DNA of 64,000 nucleotides from Phytobacter diazotrophicus (GTDB taxonomy: Bacteria; Pseudomonadota; Gammaproteobacteria; Enterobacterales; Enterobacteriaceae). This document shows, piece after piece, positions 46,617 through 57,398 of this stretch. The translations under genes and the position numbers were made by a program. Location: positions 1 through 64,000 of the forward strand of contig SMDE01000014.1 in the NCBI GenBank assembly GCA_004346725.1, read 5' to 3'. Positions within the stretch are counted from its first letter, which is position 1; each line of letters opens with the position of its first letter. A model generated the notes under the pieces. The model saw only the letters and a program-made list of their open reading frames with translations. It did not search any database and was not told the DNA's origin.

Positions 46617-48127
46617 TATGCTGCCTCCTTACCGGCGCCGCTGGCAGCGCTGACGATGATTTCCGCCGTGGCTTCGCCGGCCTGATATTCAGCGACCATG
46701 AGCCCTTCGTGCATCACGATGATCCGGTCGGCCATGCCCATCACTTCCGGCAGTTCCGAGGAGACCATAATCACCGCCAGCCCGTGGGAGACCAGTTCGG
46801 ACATAAACTGGTGTACCGCCGCTTTCGAGCCGATGTCGATGCCTTTGGTCGGTTCGTCGAGGATAATCACGTCCGGGTGGGTGGCGAGCCATTTGCCGAT
46901 CACCACCTTCTGTTGGTTACCGCCAGAGAGGGTTTCGACCGCCTGTTTCCAGCTAAAGGCTTTCACCTGCAGTCGTTTGGCGTATTCGTCCGCCAGCGCC
47001 CACTCTTTGGCGTCGTTGAGCACGCCATTGGGGTTGAGTTTGCTAAGCTGCGGCAGGCTGATGTTCTGGGCGATAGGCAATTCAATAATCGCCCCCTGCT
47101 TTTGCCGCTCTTCCGGCACACAGACAATCCCGGCCTGAATGGCATCGGCGGGCTGCTTGAAATGGACCGCTTTGCCGTTCAGGACTATCTCGCCCGAAGA
47201 CGGGCGCGAGACGCCGGAAAGCGCCTGCATCAGTTCGGTACGACCGGCGCCCACCAGACCGTAGAAGCCGAGGATCTCCCCTTTACGCAAAGAGAAATCA
47301 ATATGGGCAAATTCGGTCGGGTGGCAGAGGTCTTTGACTTCCAGCACCGTTTCGCCCATCTCGCAGGCCACTTTCGGGTAGGTCTGGGTAATGGAACGCC
47401 CTACCATCATCGCCACCATCCGTTCTTCGGTGATCTCCTGCATGGCGCCGGAGCCGATCCATACGCCGTCGCGCAGAATGGTGTAGTGATCCGCCAGTTC
47501 GAAGATTTCATCAAACTTGTGCGAGATAAACAGAATGGATTTACCCTCTTGTTTTAAACGCTCAACGATTTGATAAAACTCCAGAATCTCGTGCTGTGAG
47601 AGGGCGGCGGTCGGTTCGTCGAGGATGACCACCTGCGCTTCAAACGACAGCGCACGGGCAATCGCCACCATATGGCGCTGGGCGATACTCAGCGTCTTGA
47701 GCGTGGCGCGCGGATCAATCTGCACTTCCAGGCGGGTCAGAATATCCCGCGCTTTCTGGTGCATGGCAGGCCAGTCGAGCTTTTTCAGCAGACCTTTATA
47801 GATGTACTGACCAACGAAAATATTCTCCGTGACGGACAGTTCGTCGAACAGCACGGTTTCCTGGTGTATGGCGGTAATCCCCACCTTGTGCGCTGATTCC
47901 GGGGTCGGAAGCTGGATGGGAATAGCTTTGTAGAGAATTTCGCCCTCTTCAGGCTGGTAAATACCGGTCATGACTTTGACCAGCGTGGACTTGCCCGCGC
48001 CATTTTCACCGATAAGCGCGGTGACTTTGCCGGGCCAGAGGTCGAGCTGTACGTTCTCAAGGGCACGCACACCAGGGAAAACCTTGGTGATGCCTTTGAG
48101 CGACAGCAGGGGTGTGGATGCCGTCAT
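46616..48127 (-). CDS. Rhamnose-type ABC transporter ATPase, duplicated domains
   Basis: A 503-residue sugar ABC ATPase with two nucleotide-binding domains as in RbsA/MglA. The first has Walker A GENGAGKST and Walker B VVILDEPTAAL. The second has the degenerate GLVGAGRTEL, signature LSGGNQQKV and VIILDEPTKGID. The start at 48127 has GGAG six bases upstream; an in-frame ATG lies at 48139. It is called RhaT in Rhizobium; I leave out that symbol to avoid confusion with the E. coli symporter. Confidence 0.9.
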   Translation of the reverse strand: MTASTPLLSLKGITKVFPGVRALENVQLDLWPGKVTALIGENGAGKSTLVKVMTGIYQPEEGEILYKAIPIQLPTPESAHKVGITAIHQETVLFDELSVTENIFVGQYIYKGLLKKLDWPAMHQKARDILTRLEVQIDPRATLKTLSIAQRHMVAIARALSFEAQVVILDEPTAALSQHEILEFYQIVERLKQEGKSILFISHKFDEIFELADHYTILRDGVWIGSGAMQEITEERMVAMMVGRSITQTYPKVACEMGETVLEVKDLCHPTEFAHIDFSLRKGEILGFYGLVGAGRTELMQALSGVSRPSSGEIVLNGKAVHFKQPADAIQAGIVCVPEERQKQGAIIELPIAQNISLPQLSKLNPNGVLNDAKEWALADEYAKRLQVKAFSWKQAVETLSGGNQQKVVIGKWLATHPDVIILDEPTKGIDIGSKAAVHQFMSELVSHGLAVIMVSSELPEVMGMADRIIVMHEGLMVAEYQAGEATAEIIVSAASGAGKEAA

Positions 48128-48146
48128 GATGTTCTCCATAAAATTC

Positions 48147-48227
48147 CCCCTCACCCTAACCCTCTCCCCAAAGGGGCGAGGGGACAAACACCCCCTCTCC
48201 CTTTCAGGGAGAGGGCCGGGGTGAGGG
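48147..48227. repeat. Palindromic GC-rich repeat (copy B)
   Basis: Opens CCCTCACCCTAACCCTCTCC and closes AGAGGGCCGGGGTGAGGG, so the ends are inverted relative to each other, with inner hairpins. It lies between the genes for the binding protein and the ATPase. Confidence 0.9.
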
Positions 48228-48235
48228 TATTGGGA

Positions 48236-49222
48236 TTAGAAAATTTTCGAGAACTTATCAATGTTGCTGGCGTCGTAGACGAACGGCTCTGCCATTGCGC
48301 CGTTGCCGTCAGCATCCAGCTTCACTTTGCCGAGCTTGCCCATATTGGCCTCGGTTTTCGTCGCTGTCCCTTTCACCAGATCGTCTGCCAGATAAGTAGC
48401 GGCATAGCCCAGATCGATCGGGTTCCAGATAGCGAAGCTTTTCGTTGCCCCGGATTTGACTGCACCCGCCATTTCAGACGGCAGGCCCAGACCCGTTACG
48501 TACACTTTGCCGATTTTGCCCTGGTCTTTCACCGCCTGCGCGGCGGCCACGATGCCCACCGATGACGGGGAGACAATCACTTTCAGATCCGGGTACGATT
48601 TCAGCAGACCCACCGCTTCGCGGTAGCTCTTATCAGACAGATCGTCGCCATAGGCAACGGTCACCAGATTGACGGACGGGTACTTCGGCAGCACCTTTTT
48701 CATCTCTTCAATCCAGATATTCTGGTTGGTAGAGGTTGGGGTGGCGCTCAGAATTGCCACATCCCCTTTCTCCACATTCAGCGCTTTTAACGCATCAACG
48801 GCCAGCTTGACGTTGGTTTCACCAATCAGGGCGTTATTGGACGGGTTCAGGTGGATCTGACGACCCGCTTTCGCCACGCCGGAATCCCAGGAGACCACTT
48901 TGATGCCACGCTGCATGGCTTTTTTCAGTACCGGCACCACGGCATCGGGATCGTTGGCGGAAATCGCGATCGCGTCCACGCCCTGAGCGATCAGGCCGTT
49001 AAGCACTTCGATCTGTGCTTCTGCGGTGGTGGTGGTTGGGCCGGTATAGATGACTTTTACATCGCCTAACTCTTTGGCGGCTTCCTGCGCGCCTGTGTTT
49101 GCTGCTTCAAAAAAACCATTTCCCAATGATTTCGCCACGAGAGCGATTTTGACTTCTGCTAATGCGGAACCGGACAACGCCAGGGCGGCAACGGTGAGGA
49201 TCAAGCTTGCTTTAATTTTCAT
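48236..49222 (-). CDS. Rhamnose-type ABC transporter periplasmic binding protein
   Basis: A 328-residue sugar-binding protein. Residues 1-22 are a Sec signal peptide ending ALA. The mature part is a type I periplasmic fold with KIALVAKSLGNGFFEAANTG, QGVDAIAISANDPDAV and VVSWDSGV, as in the rhamnose/autoinducer-2 binding (RhaS/LsrB) group. Placement inside the rha operon makes L-rhamnose the likely ligand. It precedes the ATPase and permease genes; a palindromic repeat separates it from rhaD. Confidence 0.9.
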   Translation of the reverse strand: MKIKASLILTVAALALSGSALAEVKIALVAKSLGNGFFEAANTGAQEAAKELGDVKVIYTGPTTTTAEAQIEVLNGLIAQGVDAIAISANDPDAVVPVLKKAMQRGIKVVSWDSGVAKAGRQIHLNPSNNALIGETNVKLAVDALKALNVEKGDVAILSATPTSTNQNIWIEEMKKVLPKYPSVNLVTVAYGDDLSDKSYREAVGLLKSYPDLKVIVSPSSVGIVAAAQAVKDQGKIGKVYVTGLGLPSEMAGAVKSGATKSFAIWNPIDLGYAATYLADDLVKGTATKTEANMGKLGKVKLDADGNGAMAEPFVYDASNIDKFSKIF

Positions 49223-49242
49223 TGCTTTTACTCCACTGAGTT

Positions 49243-49371
49243 AGATTCCCGTCGTCTTTCACATTGCAGGTGCGTTGGCGTTCTCACGAACCCCAGTCAC
49301 TTACTCTTGTAAGCTCCTGGGGATTCGCTGCGACGCCGCCTTCCTGCACTGCGAAATCCATAGGGAATAGA
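49243..49371. repeat. Dispersed ~128-bp palindromic repeat, copy 2
   Basis: Same family as 13949-14076. The left arm has CATTGCAGGTGCGTTGGCG, the centre TTACTCTTGTAAG, and the right arm CGACGCCGCCTTCCTGCACT. The arms pair with each other over about 50 bases with mismatches. It lies between rhaD and the binding-protein gene. Confidence 0.82.
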
Positions 49372-49393
49372 TTGTTTGCAGGTAACAGAGTTT

Positions 49394-49419
49394 CCCCTTC
49401 GGATCGTTGCCCGAAGGGG
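49394..49419. terminator. Hairpin after rhaD
   Basis: The 9-bp stem CCCCTTCGG / CCGAAGGGG lies 14 bases beyond the rhaD stop. It has no T run on the minus strand; it probably limits readthrough into the transporter genes or protects the rhaBAD message. Confidence 0.5.
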
Positions 49420-49432
49420 TTATAGGACGTTC

Positions 49433-50263
49433 TTATTGGTACAGCTCTAATGCACTTGCCAGTGGAGTGACGCCAAAGCGTTTACCCAGGGCAATCAGTT
49501 CTTCACGGGTGATGGTCTGCTTCATACCGCCCATCGAATAGACTTTCACCAGTACTTCTGCCGACTTCTCGGCGGTGTCGATCAGACCAAACGCTTCGTC
49601 CAGTGTCGGGCCACTGCCAAAGACGCCGTGGAATGGCCACAGCACCAGCGAATGCTTGCTCATCTCTTTTGCGGTGGCCTGGCCGATTTCATCGGTACCC
49701 GGCACCATCCATGGCAGAATGCCGACGCCATCCGGGAAGACCACCAGACACTCGGTACTGCCTTCCCACAGCTTGCGGGTAATAAGATCGGTTGTGTTTT
49801 CCAGTACATAGGTCAGCGCGATCAGGTTCGTGGCATGGCAATGCATGATGACACGATCTTTGCCGTTGGTAGCTTTGATGCGTTCACAGTGTGACAGGAA
49901 GTGCGCCGGCAGCTCAGAGGTTGGCACCGCGTCGTTCGTCAGCCCCCACAGGATGTGGTAGCCCGCACCGTCGCTGTCCACTTTGACCACGCCGAGGTTA
50001 GCGGCCGGGTCGAGCTGGACGTTACGGAAGAATTTACCGGAACCGGTGACGATAAACGCGGTGTTCGCCAGTAACGGCATTGGCTGACTGAGCGCGATAT
50101 AGCGCGGTTCGGCGTGGAAATCGGCTTCGTACGGGGCAATATCAGCCGCGTCCAGACGCAGCGTCAGGTTGCCGCCGTTGCGTTCGTCCCAGCCTTTCAG
50201 CCAGGCATCGCTGGTGGCTTTGATCATGCCCTGAGTGAACCAGGCGTTAATAATGTTCTGCAT
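49433..50263 (-). CDS. rhaD: Rhamnulose-1-phosphate aldolase
   Basis: A 276-residue zinc-dependent class II aldolase that splits L-rhamnulose 1-phosphate into glycerone phosphate and L-lactaldehyde. Zinc ligands are seen in MHCHATN (near residue 141) and LWPFHGVFG (near 212), with the catalytic Glu in the NGK/EGS region. The length is close to E. coli RhaD (274). Confidence 0.97.
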   Translation of the reverse strand: MQNIINAWFTQGMIKATSDAWLKGWDERNGGNLTLRLDAADIAPYEADFHAEPRYIALSQPMPLLANTAFIVTGSGKFFRNVQLDPAANLGVVKVDSDGAGYHILWGLTNDAVPTSELPAHFLSHCERIKATNGKDRVIMHCHATNLIALTYVLENTTDLITRKLWEGSTECLVVFPDGVGILPWMVPGTDEIGQATAKEMSKHSLVLWPFHGVFGSGPTLDEAFGLIDTAEKSAEVLVKVYSMGGMKQTITREELIALGKRFGVTPLASALELYQ

Positions 50264-50298
50264 AGTGTTTTGGTTCCTTTAATTCGGTGCGGGGTTCT

Positions 50299-50385
50299 CC
50301 CCTCACCCTAACCCTCTCCCCAAAGGGGCGAGGGAACTGTTCGGTTTTCTCCCTCTCCCTTTTAGGGAGAGGGTCGGGGTGAGGG
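50299..50385. repeat. Palindromic GC-rich repeat (copy C)
   Basis: Opens CCCTCACCCTAACCCTCTCC and closes AGAGGGTCGGGGTGAGGG, matching copy B. It fills the gap between rhaA and rhaD and ends one base before the rhaA stop. Confidence 0.9.
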
Positions 50386-50386
50386 T

Positions 50387-51646
50387 TTACCCGCGTAGAC
50401 TCAATACATCTTTCTCATACGCCCGCACGCTCTCCAGCCACTGGCTACCGGCCGGGGTGTCATGACGCTGACAATACATTTCCCACACGGCCTGCCACGG
50501 TAAGCATTTCTGCTCTTCCAGCAGCGCCAGACGGGCGGTGTAATCGCCATCGGCTTCCAGTTGACGCAACTGTTCGGTCGGCTCCAGCAGGGCGCGCAGC
50601 AGGGCTTTTTTCATGTTGCGGGTGCCGATAACCCATGCGGCGATACGGTTGATAGAGGCGTCGAAGAAATCCAGGCCGATGTGCACGCGGTCAAACAGGT
50701 TGTGGCGAATAATCTCGCTGGCGATGGCCTGCGTTTCATCATCCAGCAGCACCACATGGTCGCTGTCCCAGCGCACCGGGCGGCTGACGTGCAGCAGCAG
50801 GCGCGGCACATACAGCATGGCGGCGGAAATCTTGTCGGAAATGACTTCGGTCGGGTGGAAGTGCCCCGCATCCAGACACAGAGCGGTCTGGCGGCTGGTG
50901 GCGTAACCCATATAGAACTCGTTTGAGCCCACGGTGTAGCTTTCAGCGCCGATGCCGAACAGTTTGCTTTCAACGGCGTCGATGTGATGCGCCAGATCGA
51001 ACTTCTCACTCAGCGCTTCGTCCAGCGCATCCATCAGACGTTTGCGCGGCGCCAGGCGATCAACGGTGACATCTTTCATGCCGTCCGGTACCCAGATATT
51101 CATTACCGATGGCGTGCCCAGTTGCTCGCCAAAGTACGCCGAGATGCGGCGGCTGGCTTTCACGTGGTCAATCCAGAACTGGCGAATGTCATCGTTCGCG
51201 TGAGAGAGGGTGAAACCGTCTGCGCTCATCGGGTGTGAAAAACAGGACGGATTGAAATCCAGACCCAGTTTGTTGGCTTTTGCCCACTCAACCCAGTTTT
51301 TGAAGTGCTCAGGCTTGATCGCGTCACGACTGACCGATGGACCCGCTTCGTGGTACATCGCGTGCAAGTTAAGGCGCTTCGGACCGGGGATGAGGCTCAG
51401 GGCCTGCTCCAGATCGGCGCGCAACTCCTGAGGGTTACGTGCCTTGCCCGGATAGTTGCCGGTCGCCTGGATACCGCCGGTGAGGGCGCCTTCCGGGTTT
51501 TCAAAACCGGCGACATCATCGCCCTGCCAGCAGTGCATGGAAACCGGCAGCCTGTCGAGCTGGCGCAGGGCCTCTTCGACATCAATGCCTACAGCGGCAA
51601 AGCGTTGTTTAGCGAGTTCCCAGGCGTGTTCAAGTTGAGTGGTCAT
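50387..51646 (-). CDS. rhaA: L-rhamnose isomerase
   Basis: A 419-residue metal-dependent isomerase that converts L-rhamnose to L-rhamnulose. Conserved stretches include [36 protein letters not shown] and [10 protein letters not shown] with the metal-binding His and Asp. The start at 51646 overlaps the rhaB stop (ATGA); an ATG two codons upstream is less likely. Confidence 0.98.
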   Translation of the reverse strand: MTTQLEHAWELAKQRFAAVGIDVEEALRQLDRLPVSMHCWQGDDVAGFENPEGALTGGIQATGNYPGKARNPQELRADLEQALSLIPGPKRLNLHAMYHEAGPSVSRDAIKPEHFKNWVEWAKANKLGLDFNPSCFSHPMSADGFTLSHANDDIRQFWIDHVKASRRISAYFGEQLGTPSVMNIWVPDGMKDVTVDRLAPRKRLMDALDEALSEKFDLAHHIDAVESKLFGIGAESYTVGSNEFYMGYATSRQTALCLDAGHFHPTEVISDKISAAMLYVPRLLLHVSRPVRWDSDHVVLLDDETQAIASEIIRHNLFDRVHIGLDFFDASINRIAAWVIGTRNMKKALLRALLEPTEQLRQLEADGDYTARLALLEEQKCLPWQAVWEMYCQRHDTPAGSQWLESVRAYEKDVLSLRG

Positions 51647-53112
51647 GCGCAAAGCTCCTTTGTCTGTCGTTTCTGCTGAAACCGCACGACGTTGCGGGCA
51701 ATTTCATTGTCAGGATTGGGTGTAAAGGTGGTCAGCGCGTAACTCGCGGCAACCACGTCACGGAAAGTGTCGACACTGCTCAGTTCGTTCAGCGTCATGA
51801 GTTGTACGCCGATATTGCCCAGCGTGGAGGCTTCAATCGGGCCCGCGATGACGGGCAGGCCGCAGGCATCGGCACAGAGCTGGTTTAAGAGCTGGTTCTG
51901 GCAGCCGCCGCCAACGATATGCAACTGGGTAAAGGGTTGACCACGCAGGTCCGCCAGTTCACCGAGAATGTCTGCATACAGCAGCGCCAGGCTGTCGAAA
52001 ATGCAGCGTGCCAGTTCGGCGTCGCTCTGCGGTACCGGCTGGTTGCTTTCCCGGCAGGCGGTCTGGATCTCTTCGCACATGTTCTGCGGATTGATAAAAC
52101 GCTCGTCGTTTGGGTTAATCACGAAACGACAGGAGGGCAGCGCGCGGGCTTCGGCGATCAGGGCGGGCAAATCGGTGATGTCGCGCTCTTTCAGAACGCG
52201 TTGCAGCAGCCACAGCCCCATGATGTTTTTCAACACGCGATAGCGCCCTTCCGCACCGCCCTCGTTGGTGATATTGGCGGCCAGCGCCTCGTCGCTGGTG
52301 TAGGGCGTGGTACTTTCAAAGCCCATCAGCGACCAGGTGCCGGAAGAGAGATAGGCGGCACTGGCATTTTTCAGCGGTGAAGCGATGACCGCGCTGGCGG
52401 TATCGTGGCTGGCGACAGCAACCACCGGAATATCGGTGCCCTGCGGGCTTTGCCAGTGGCCAATCACATTGCCCGGATGGGTCGGTGTACCGAACCAGGA
52501 GGCGGGCACGCCCGCCCAGTTGAGCAGCGTGGTATCCCAGTTATCGCTGTCGATGTTCACCAGTTGCGTGGTGGTGGCGTTGGTGTATTCCCAGTTCAGA
52601 TTGCCAGTCAGACGAAAACTGAAATAGTCGGGTATCAGCAGCGCATGGTCGGCAGCGGCCACGATTTCCGGCTGTTGCTGGGCCAACGCGCGCAACTGAT
52701 AGAGCGTATTAAAGGGTAAAAACTGAATGCCGCTGCGACGGTAAATATCGGCTTTGCCTGGCTGCTCAAAGGCAGTGGCCATGATGCCATCCGTGCGATG
52801 GTCGCGGTAAGAGACCGGTAAGCCAACACGCTTACCCTGTTTGTCGATCAAAACATAATCCACACCCCAGGTGTCGATACCGATACTGTCGATGGTGACA
52901 CCCTGCGCACAGGCTTTTTCCAGACCCAGGCGAATTTCATCTTCCAGGGTATCGATATCCCAGCAGTCGAAACCGTTGTTTTTTTCCAGGTAGTTGGCGA
53001 AGCGATGAACTTCACGCAGCGTGAGCGTTCGCTGTTCTGTCGCGTAGCAGGCCAGCATTACACGCCCGCTGGAGGCGCCTAAATCAACGGCGACACAATG
53101 GCGAAATGTCAT
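51643..53112 (-). CDS. rhaB: Rhamnulokinase
   Basis: A 489-residue FGGY-family kinase that makes L-rhamnulose 1-phosphate. N-terminal ATP-binding [14 protein letters not shown] (about 7-20), the catalytic Asp in [11 protein letters not shown], and the C-terminal [15 protein letters not shown] (adenosine motif) are present. It is the first gene of the rha operon, under the divergent RhaS/CRP-controlled promoter. Confidence 0.98.
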   Translation of the reverse strand: MTFRHCVAVDLGASSGRVMLACYATEQRTLTLREVHRFANYLEKNNGFDCWDIDTLEDEIRLGLEKACAQGVTIDSIGIDTWGVDYVLIDKQGKRVGLPVSYRDHRTDGIMATAFEQPGKADIYRRSGIQFLPFNTLYQLRALAQQQPEIVAAADHALLIPDYFSFRLTGNLNWEYTNATTTQLVNIDSDNWDTTLLNWAGVPASWFGTPTHPGNVIGHWQSPQGTDIPVVAVASHDTASAVIASPLKNASAAYLSSGTWSLMGFESTTPYTSDEALAANITNEGGAEGRYRVLKNIMGLWLLQRVLKERDITDLPALIAEARALPSCRFVINPNDERFINPQNMCEEIQTACRESNQPVPQSDAELARCIFDSLALLYADILGELADLRGQPFTQLHIVGGGCQNQLLNQLCADACGLPVIAGPIEASTLGNIGVQLMTLNELSSVDTFRDVVAASYALTTFTPNPDNEIARNVVRFQQKRQTKELCA

Positions 53113-53415
53113 GATGGGGTCCTTGTGAGAGTTATTGCCCCCAGTCTAAAAAAAGGACCTCGCGGTAACCTTCTTGTTAATGACATCCCCTGGAGGTGGC
53201 TGGCAAGAAAGCAAAGATGAAAGTGAGGAAGTTCACAGTTTCTGATAAACCCGTGTGGTTTGCGGGGTGTGACCAGGGCGACAATTCCTGAACTTTCCGA
53301 CCCTTTCTTGAAAATCTGACAGGCTTTACCTGTTTTGCGGTCAAAAATTCAAGGTGCGAATTGCCGTGCTTAATTACTATTTTGAGAACACTTCTCATTG
53401 GTATGTGAGGCAATC
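53113..53415. promoter_or_regulatory. rhaBAD-rhaSR divergent control region
   Basis: On the minus strand two RhaS half-sites are seen: ATCTTTGCTTTCTTGCC (53202-53218) and TGTCATTAACAAGAAGG (53169-53185). Taking a start site near 53137 they fall at -65 to -81 and -32 to -48, as in E. coli. A CRP site, AGTGA-GGAAGT-TCACA (53222-53237), is centred at about -92.5, also as in E. coli. TGTGACCAGGGCGACA (about 53268-53283) may serve rhaSR as a second CRP site. Confidence 0.85.
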
Positions 53416-54252
53416 ATGACCGTATTACACAGCGTGGATTTCTTCCCTTCTGGCACAACGCCTGTCGCTATTGAGCCGCGTCTGCCACAGGCTGCGTTTC
53501 CGGAACATCATCATGATTTTCACGAAATTGTGATTGTTGAACACGGTACCGGCATCCATGTTTTTAATGGGCAGTCCTATACCATCAGTGGGGGAACCGT
53601 CTGCTTTGTCCGCGACCACGACAGACACCTATATGAACATACTGATAATCTGTGCCTGACCAATGTGCTCTATCGTTCGCCGGATGCGTTTACGTTTCTG
53701 GCGGGGTTGAACGCGCTGCTGCCGCAGGAGCAAGACGGGCACTATCCGTCGCACTGGCGCGTCAACCAGTGCGTACTGCAACAGGTACGTGAGATCATCG
53801 GCCAGATGGAAGCAGTGGGTGAGGAGATGGACATGGCGACCGCAGCCAATCGTGAAATCCTGTTTATGCAGTTGCTGGTTCTGCTGCGTAAAAGCAGCCT
53901 GGCGGAAGGAGCGATGAGTAATGATGCGCGCCTCAATCAGCTGATCTCCTGGCTTGAAGATCACTTTGCCGAAGAGGTCTGCTGGGAGTCGCTGGCGGAT
54001 CAGTTCACCCTGTCGCTGCGCACATTGCACCGTCAACTAAAACAATATACCGGCCTGACGCCGCAGCGTTATCTCAACCGGTTGCGTCTGATTAAGGCGC
54101 GCCATATGCTGCGCCACAGCGATGATAGTGTTACAGATATCGCTTTTCGCTGCGGTTTCGGCGACAGTAACCACTTTTCTACCCTGTTTCGCCGGGAATT
54201 CGACTGGTCCCCGCGCGATATTCGCCAGGGGCGCGATGTGCAACTGCAATAG
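53416..54252 (+). CDS. rhaS: AraC-family activator RhaS
   Basis: A 278-residue L-rhamnose-responsive activator of rhaBAD. It has an N-terminal cupin ([22 protein letters not shown]) and two C-terminal HTH units ([20 protein letters not shown] and [22 protein letters not shown]). The start at 53416 ([10 protein letters not shown]) matches E. coli; the frame opens six codons before. It should here also drive the ABC transporter genes, which replace the symporter RhaT. Confidence 0.97.
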   Translation: MTVLHSVDFFPSGTTPVAIEPRLPQAAFPEHHHDFHEIVIVEHGTGIHVFNGQSYTISGGTVCFVRDHDRHLYEHTDNLCLTNVLYRSPDAFTFLAGLNALLPQEQDGHYPSHWRVNQCVLQQVREIIGQMEAVGEEMDMATAANREILFMQLLVLLRKSSLAEGAMSNDARLNQLISWLEDHFAEEVCWESLADQFTLSLRTLHRQLKQYTGLTPQRYLNRLRLIKARHMLRHSDDSVTDIAFRCGFGDSNHFSTLFRREFDWSPRDIRQGRDVQLQ

Positions 54253-54331
54253 CGGTAACGAGAAGGCTATCACCGATTTTTCGCCGAAAATCAGCTAATA
54301 GTTATCGGTTGTCTTCGGCCGAGGTGATGTT

Positions 54332-55180
54332 GTGGGAAGCCAGTTAATTCTTCGTAAAGCGGATTTTTTCCCCCGGGCGGGGCAGGCGGTGGCGGTGGCG
54401 GACCGCTATCCGCAAAATGTATTTGCCGAACATACTCACGAGTTTTGCGAACTGGTGCTGGTCTGGCGCGGCAACGGTTTGCATATCCTCAATGACCGTC
54501 CCTACCGCATTACCCGTGGCGATCTGTTTTATATCCGCGCGGAAGACAAACACTCCTACGCCTCCGTCAACGATTTGGTGCTGCAAAATATCATCTACTG
54601 TCCGGACCGTCTGACCCTTAATCTCGACTGGGCGGGGCATATTCCAGGGCTGAGCGGCGAAGAGTGGACGCCGCACTGGCGTCTGGGGAGCACCGGCATG
54701 GCCCAGGCAAGACAGGTCATCACCCAACTGGAGCAAGAGAGCACCAAAGCCGATGCGCTGGCAAACAATATGGCCGAGGTGCTCTTCGCCCAACTGGTGA
54801 TGACGCTCACACGCCATCGTTTTGCGGTCGACAACCTGGCCGCCACCCATAGCGAAGCCCTGCTCGATAAGTTGATTACCGCGCTTACGGGCAGCCTTAA
54901 TCGCACTTTCATGCTGGAGCGCTTCTGCGATCAGGAGCAGTGCAGTGAGCGTGCGCTGCGCCAACAATTTCGCGCGCAAACCGGAATGACCATCAATAAT
55001 TACCTGCGTCAGTTGCGTATTTGCCATGCACAGTATCTGTTGCAGCACACGGAATTGCTGATTGGTGAAGTGTCTACGCGCTGCGGCTTTGAAGACAGTA
55101 ACTATTTCTCGGTCGTTTTTACCCGCGAAACCGGCATGACGCCCAGCCAGTGGCGACAGCGTCGTAATGAAGCGGCTTAG
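54332..55180 (+). CDS. rhaR: AraC-family activator RhaR
   Basis: A 282-residue rhamnose-responsive activator of rhaSR. The N-terminal cupin has [18 protein letters not shown] and the C-terminal AraC domain has [22 protein letters not shown] and [24 protein letters not shown]. It begins with a GTG at 54332, 79 bases after rhaS. Confidence 0.95.
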   Translation: MGSQLILRKADFFPRAGQAVAVADRYPQNVFAEHTHEFCELVLVWRGNGLHILNDRPYRITRGDLFYIRAEDKHSYASVNDLVLQNIIYCPDRLTLNLDWAGHIPGLSGEEWTPHWRLGSTGMAQARQVITQLEQESTKADALANNMAEVLFAQLVMTLTRHRFAVDNLAATHSEALLDKLITALTGSLNRTFMLERFCDQEQCSERALRQQFRAQTGMTINNYLRQLRICHAQYLLQHTELLIGEVSTRCGFEDSNYFSVVFTRETGMTPSQWRQRRNEAA

Positions 55181-55492
55181 GAAGGGCTTGTTCTGCGATA
55201 ACACAGGACACGTACACCGGCCCATTGCCAGCCACTGATCCCCCGCTTTGATGCTCCACCGTTTTTATGATGGCCAGTTAACCAGTCACTTCATTTGTGT
55301 GTAGCGTTGGGCGATTTTTTTCGTCAGTCGCTGCGCTATGCCTCTTGTCGGCACGGGTTCATAACAGAATGTTATAACCATATTAAAACTACGGCATTGA
55401 TAAACATTTTCAATATCATTTAACTAACTATAATGAACCAACTGATTACGCGGCGTTAACATACCTGCCGCCCGACAATAATGGAGATTAGT
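55181..55492 (+). promoter_or_regulatory. rhaR-sodA gap and sodA promoter with Fur box
   Basis: This 312-base gap is where E. coli has rhaT; no remnant of that gene is visible. The 3' part is the sodA promoter: a -10 TATAAT is at 55429-55434, and GATAAACATTTTCAATATC at 55399-55417 matches the 19-bp Fur box at 14 positions. Iron repression of manganese superoxide dismutase is thus likely conserved. The 5' half shows nothing I can name. Confidence 0.75.
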
Positions 55493-56113
55493 ATGAGCTA
55501 TACACTGCCATCCCTGCCTTACGCGTACGATGCACTTGAACCTCATTTCGACAAGCAGACGATGGAAATCCATCACACTAAACACCACCAGACTTATGTA
55601 AACAATGCGAACGCAGCGCTGGAAAGCCTGCCAGAATTCGCCAGTCTGTCTGCTGAAGAGCTGATCACCAAACTGGACCAACTGCCGGCTGACAAAAAAA
55701 CCGTACTGCGTAACAACGCGGGCGGCCATGCTAACCACAGCTTCTTCTGGAAAGGCCTGAAAAAAGGCACCACCCTGCAGGGCGACCTGAAAGCGGCTAT
55801 CGAACGTGACTTCGGTTCCGTTGACAACTTCAAAGCTGAATTCGAAAAAGCAGCGGCTACCCGCTTTGGTTCTGGCTGGGCGTGGCTGGTGCTGAAAGGC
55901 GACAAACTGGCTGTGGTGTCTACTGCTAACCAGGACTCCCCGCTGATGGGTGAAGCGATTTCCGGCGCATCCGGCTTCCCGATCGTGGGCCTGGACGTGT
56001 GGGAACACGCTTACTACCTGAAATTCCAGAACCGCCGCCCGGACTACATCAAAGAGTTCTGGAACGTGGTGAACTGGGATGAAGCGGCGGCACGTTTTGC
56101 TGCGAAGAAATAA
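55493..56113 (+). CDS. sodA: Manganese superoxide dismutase
   Basis: A 206-residue cytoplasmic enzyme that dismutates superoxide. Metal ligands are His 27 (IHHTKHH region), His 82 ([10 protein letters not shown]), Asp 168 and His 172 in [15 protein letters not shown] and the overall sequence fit the Mn type. The true start is at 55493 after a GGAGATTAGT site; an in-frame ATG at 55481 overlaps the ribosome site. Confidence 0.98.
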   Translation: MSYTLPSLPYAYDALEPHFDKQTMEIHHTKHHQTYVNNANAALESLPEFASLSAEELITKLDQLPADKKTVLRNNAGGHANHSFFWKGLKKGTTLQGDLKAAIERDFGSVDNFKAEFEKAAATRFGSGWAWLVLKGDKLAVVSTANQDSPLMGEAISGASGFPIVGLDVWEHAYYLKFQNRRPDYIKEFWNVVNWDEAAARFAAKK

Positions 56114-56145
56114 TTTCATTTAGCCCGTTCTTACGGGCAAACCAG

Positions 56146-56178
56146 GCCCCTGCTGGCATCGTCAGCGGGGGCTTTTTT
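56146..56178 (+). terminator. sodA intrinsic terminator
   Basis: A 10-bp stem GCCCCTGCTG / CAGCGGGGGC followed by six T. Confidence 0.9.
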
Positions 56179-56369
56179 ATGTCTGTTGGTCAGTCCCTGA
56201 AATCAAAAGAAACATATATCCAATAAAAATGAAATATTGTTTTGATTTTTGTATGGAGGATCACTTTTCTGAGTGTGACGACGCTCTAACATTTTGCCAT
56301 CAGCGCTGGAAACGCCCGCTCAGAGGGGCGTGATGGCGCACAAAACTCACTGTTTTTACAGGTGGCGAT

Positions 56370-57353
56370 ATGCAAATCAAACGTGCAATTGAAAAAATCC
56401 CGGGTGGGATGATGCTGGTACCTCTGTTTCTTGGGGCGCTGTGCCATACGTTTTCACCGGGGGCCGGGAAGTACTTTGGCTCCTTCACGAACGGCATGAT
56501 CACCGGCACCGTACCGATTCTGGCGGTGTGGTTTTTCTGCATGGGCGCGTCGATTAAGCTCAGCGCGACCGGGACGGTGCTGCGTAAGTCGGGCACGCTG
56601 GTGGTGACCAAAATCGCGGTGGCCTGGGTGGTTGCGGCGGTAACCTCGCATTTGATTCCTGCTCACGGTGTAGAGGCGGGCTTCTTTGCCGGGCTGTCGA
56701 CGCTGGCGCTGGTGGCCTCGATGGACATGACCAATGGCGGTCTGTACGCCTCCATCATGCAACAGTACGGCACTAAGGAAGAGGCCGGGGCGTTTGTGTT
56801 GATGTCCCTTGAGTCTGGCCCGCTGATGACGATGGTGATTCTGGGAACGGCGGGTATCGCTTCTTTTGAACCGCACGTATTTGTCGGCGCGGTGCTGCCC
56901 TTCCTGATTGGCTTCGGGTTGGGTAACCTCGACCCCGAATTACGGGAATTTTTTACCCGCGCGGTGCAGACGCTGATCCCCTTCTTTGCCTTTGCGCTTG
57001 GGAACACTATCGATCTCAGCGTTATCGCCCAGACCGGCCTGCTCGGTATCCTGCTTGGGCTGGCGGTGATTGTGATTACCGGCATCCCATTGATTATTGC
57101 CGATAAAGTCCTGGGTGGCGGGGACGGTACCGCTGGGCTTGCTGCCTCCAGCTCCGCCGGTGCGGCGGTGGCCACACCGGTATTGATTGCCGAGATGGTG
57201 CCAGAGTTTAAAGCAATGGCGCCTGCCGCGACCGCGCTGGTGGCGACATCGGTGATTGTGACCTCTATTCTGGTGCCGATTCTGACTTCTCTCTGGTCAC
57301 GAAAAGTAAAAGGGCATGCCGCGGTAGCGGATTTGCGCGGTGCGGTAAAATAG
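56370..57353 (+). CDS. kdgT: 2-keto-3-deoxygluconate permease
   Basis: A 327-residue inner-membrane proton symporter for 2-keto-3-deoxygluconate from pectin breakdown. About ten hydrophobic segments are seen, with [20 protein letters not shown] at the N-terminus and [22 protein letters not shown] near residue 115. The length equals E. coli KdgT. An aldolase gene convergent to it shares its terminator. Confidence 0.97.
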   Translation: MQIKRAIEKIPGGMMLVPLFLGALCHTFSPGAGKYFGSFTNGMITGTVPILAVWFFCMGASIKLSATGTVLRKSGTLVVTKIAVAWVVAAVTSHLIPAHGVEAGFFAGLSTLALVASMDMTNGGLYASIMQQYGTKEEAGAFVLMSLESGPLMTMVILGTAGIASFEPHVFVGAVLPFLIGFGLGNLDPELREFFTRAVQTLIPFFAFALGNTIDLSVIAQTGLLGILLGLAVIVITGIPLIIADKVLGGGDGTAGLAASSSAGAAVATPVLIAEMVPEFKAMAPAATALVATSVIVTSILVPILTSLWSRKVKGHAAVADLRGAVK

Positions 57354-57372
57354 CGCTGCGGTTTAAAAGAGA

Positions 57373-57398
57373 AACCGGCCTTTTCAGGCCGGTTTTTT
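57373..57398. terminator. Bidirectional terminator between kdgT and the aldolase gene
   Basis: The stem AACCGGCC / GGCCGGTT with loop TTTTCA and flanking T/A runs on the two sides. It overlaps the stop codon of the convergent gene. Confidence 0.88.

Noticed and set aside
55181-55398. Remnant of rhaT between rhaR and sodA
   Set aside because: No frame on either strand in this gap resembles the ten-helix symporter; only promoter-type sequence is seen at its 3' end.
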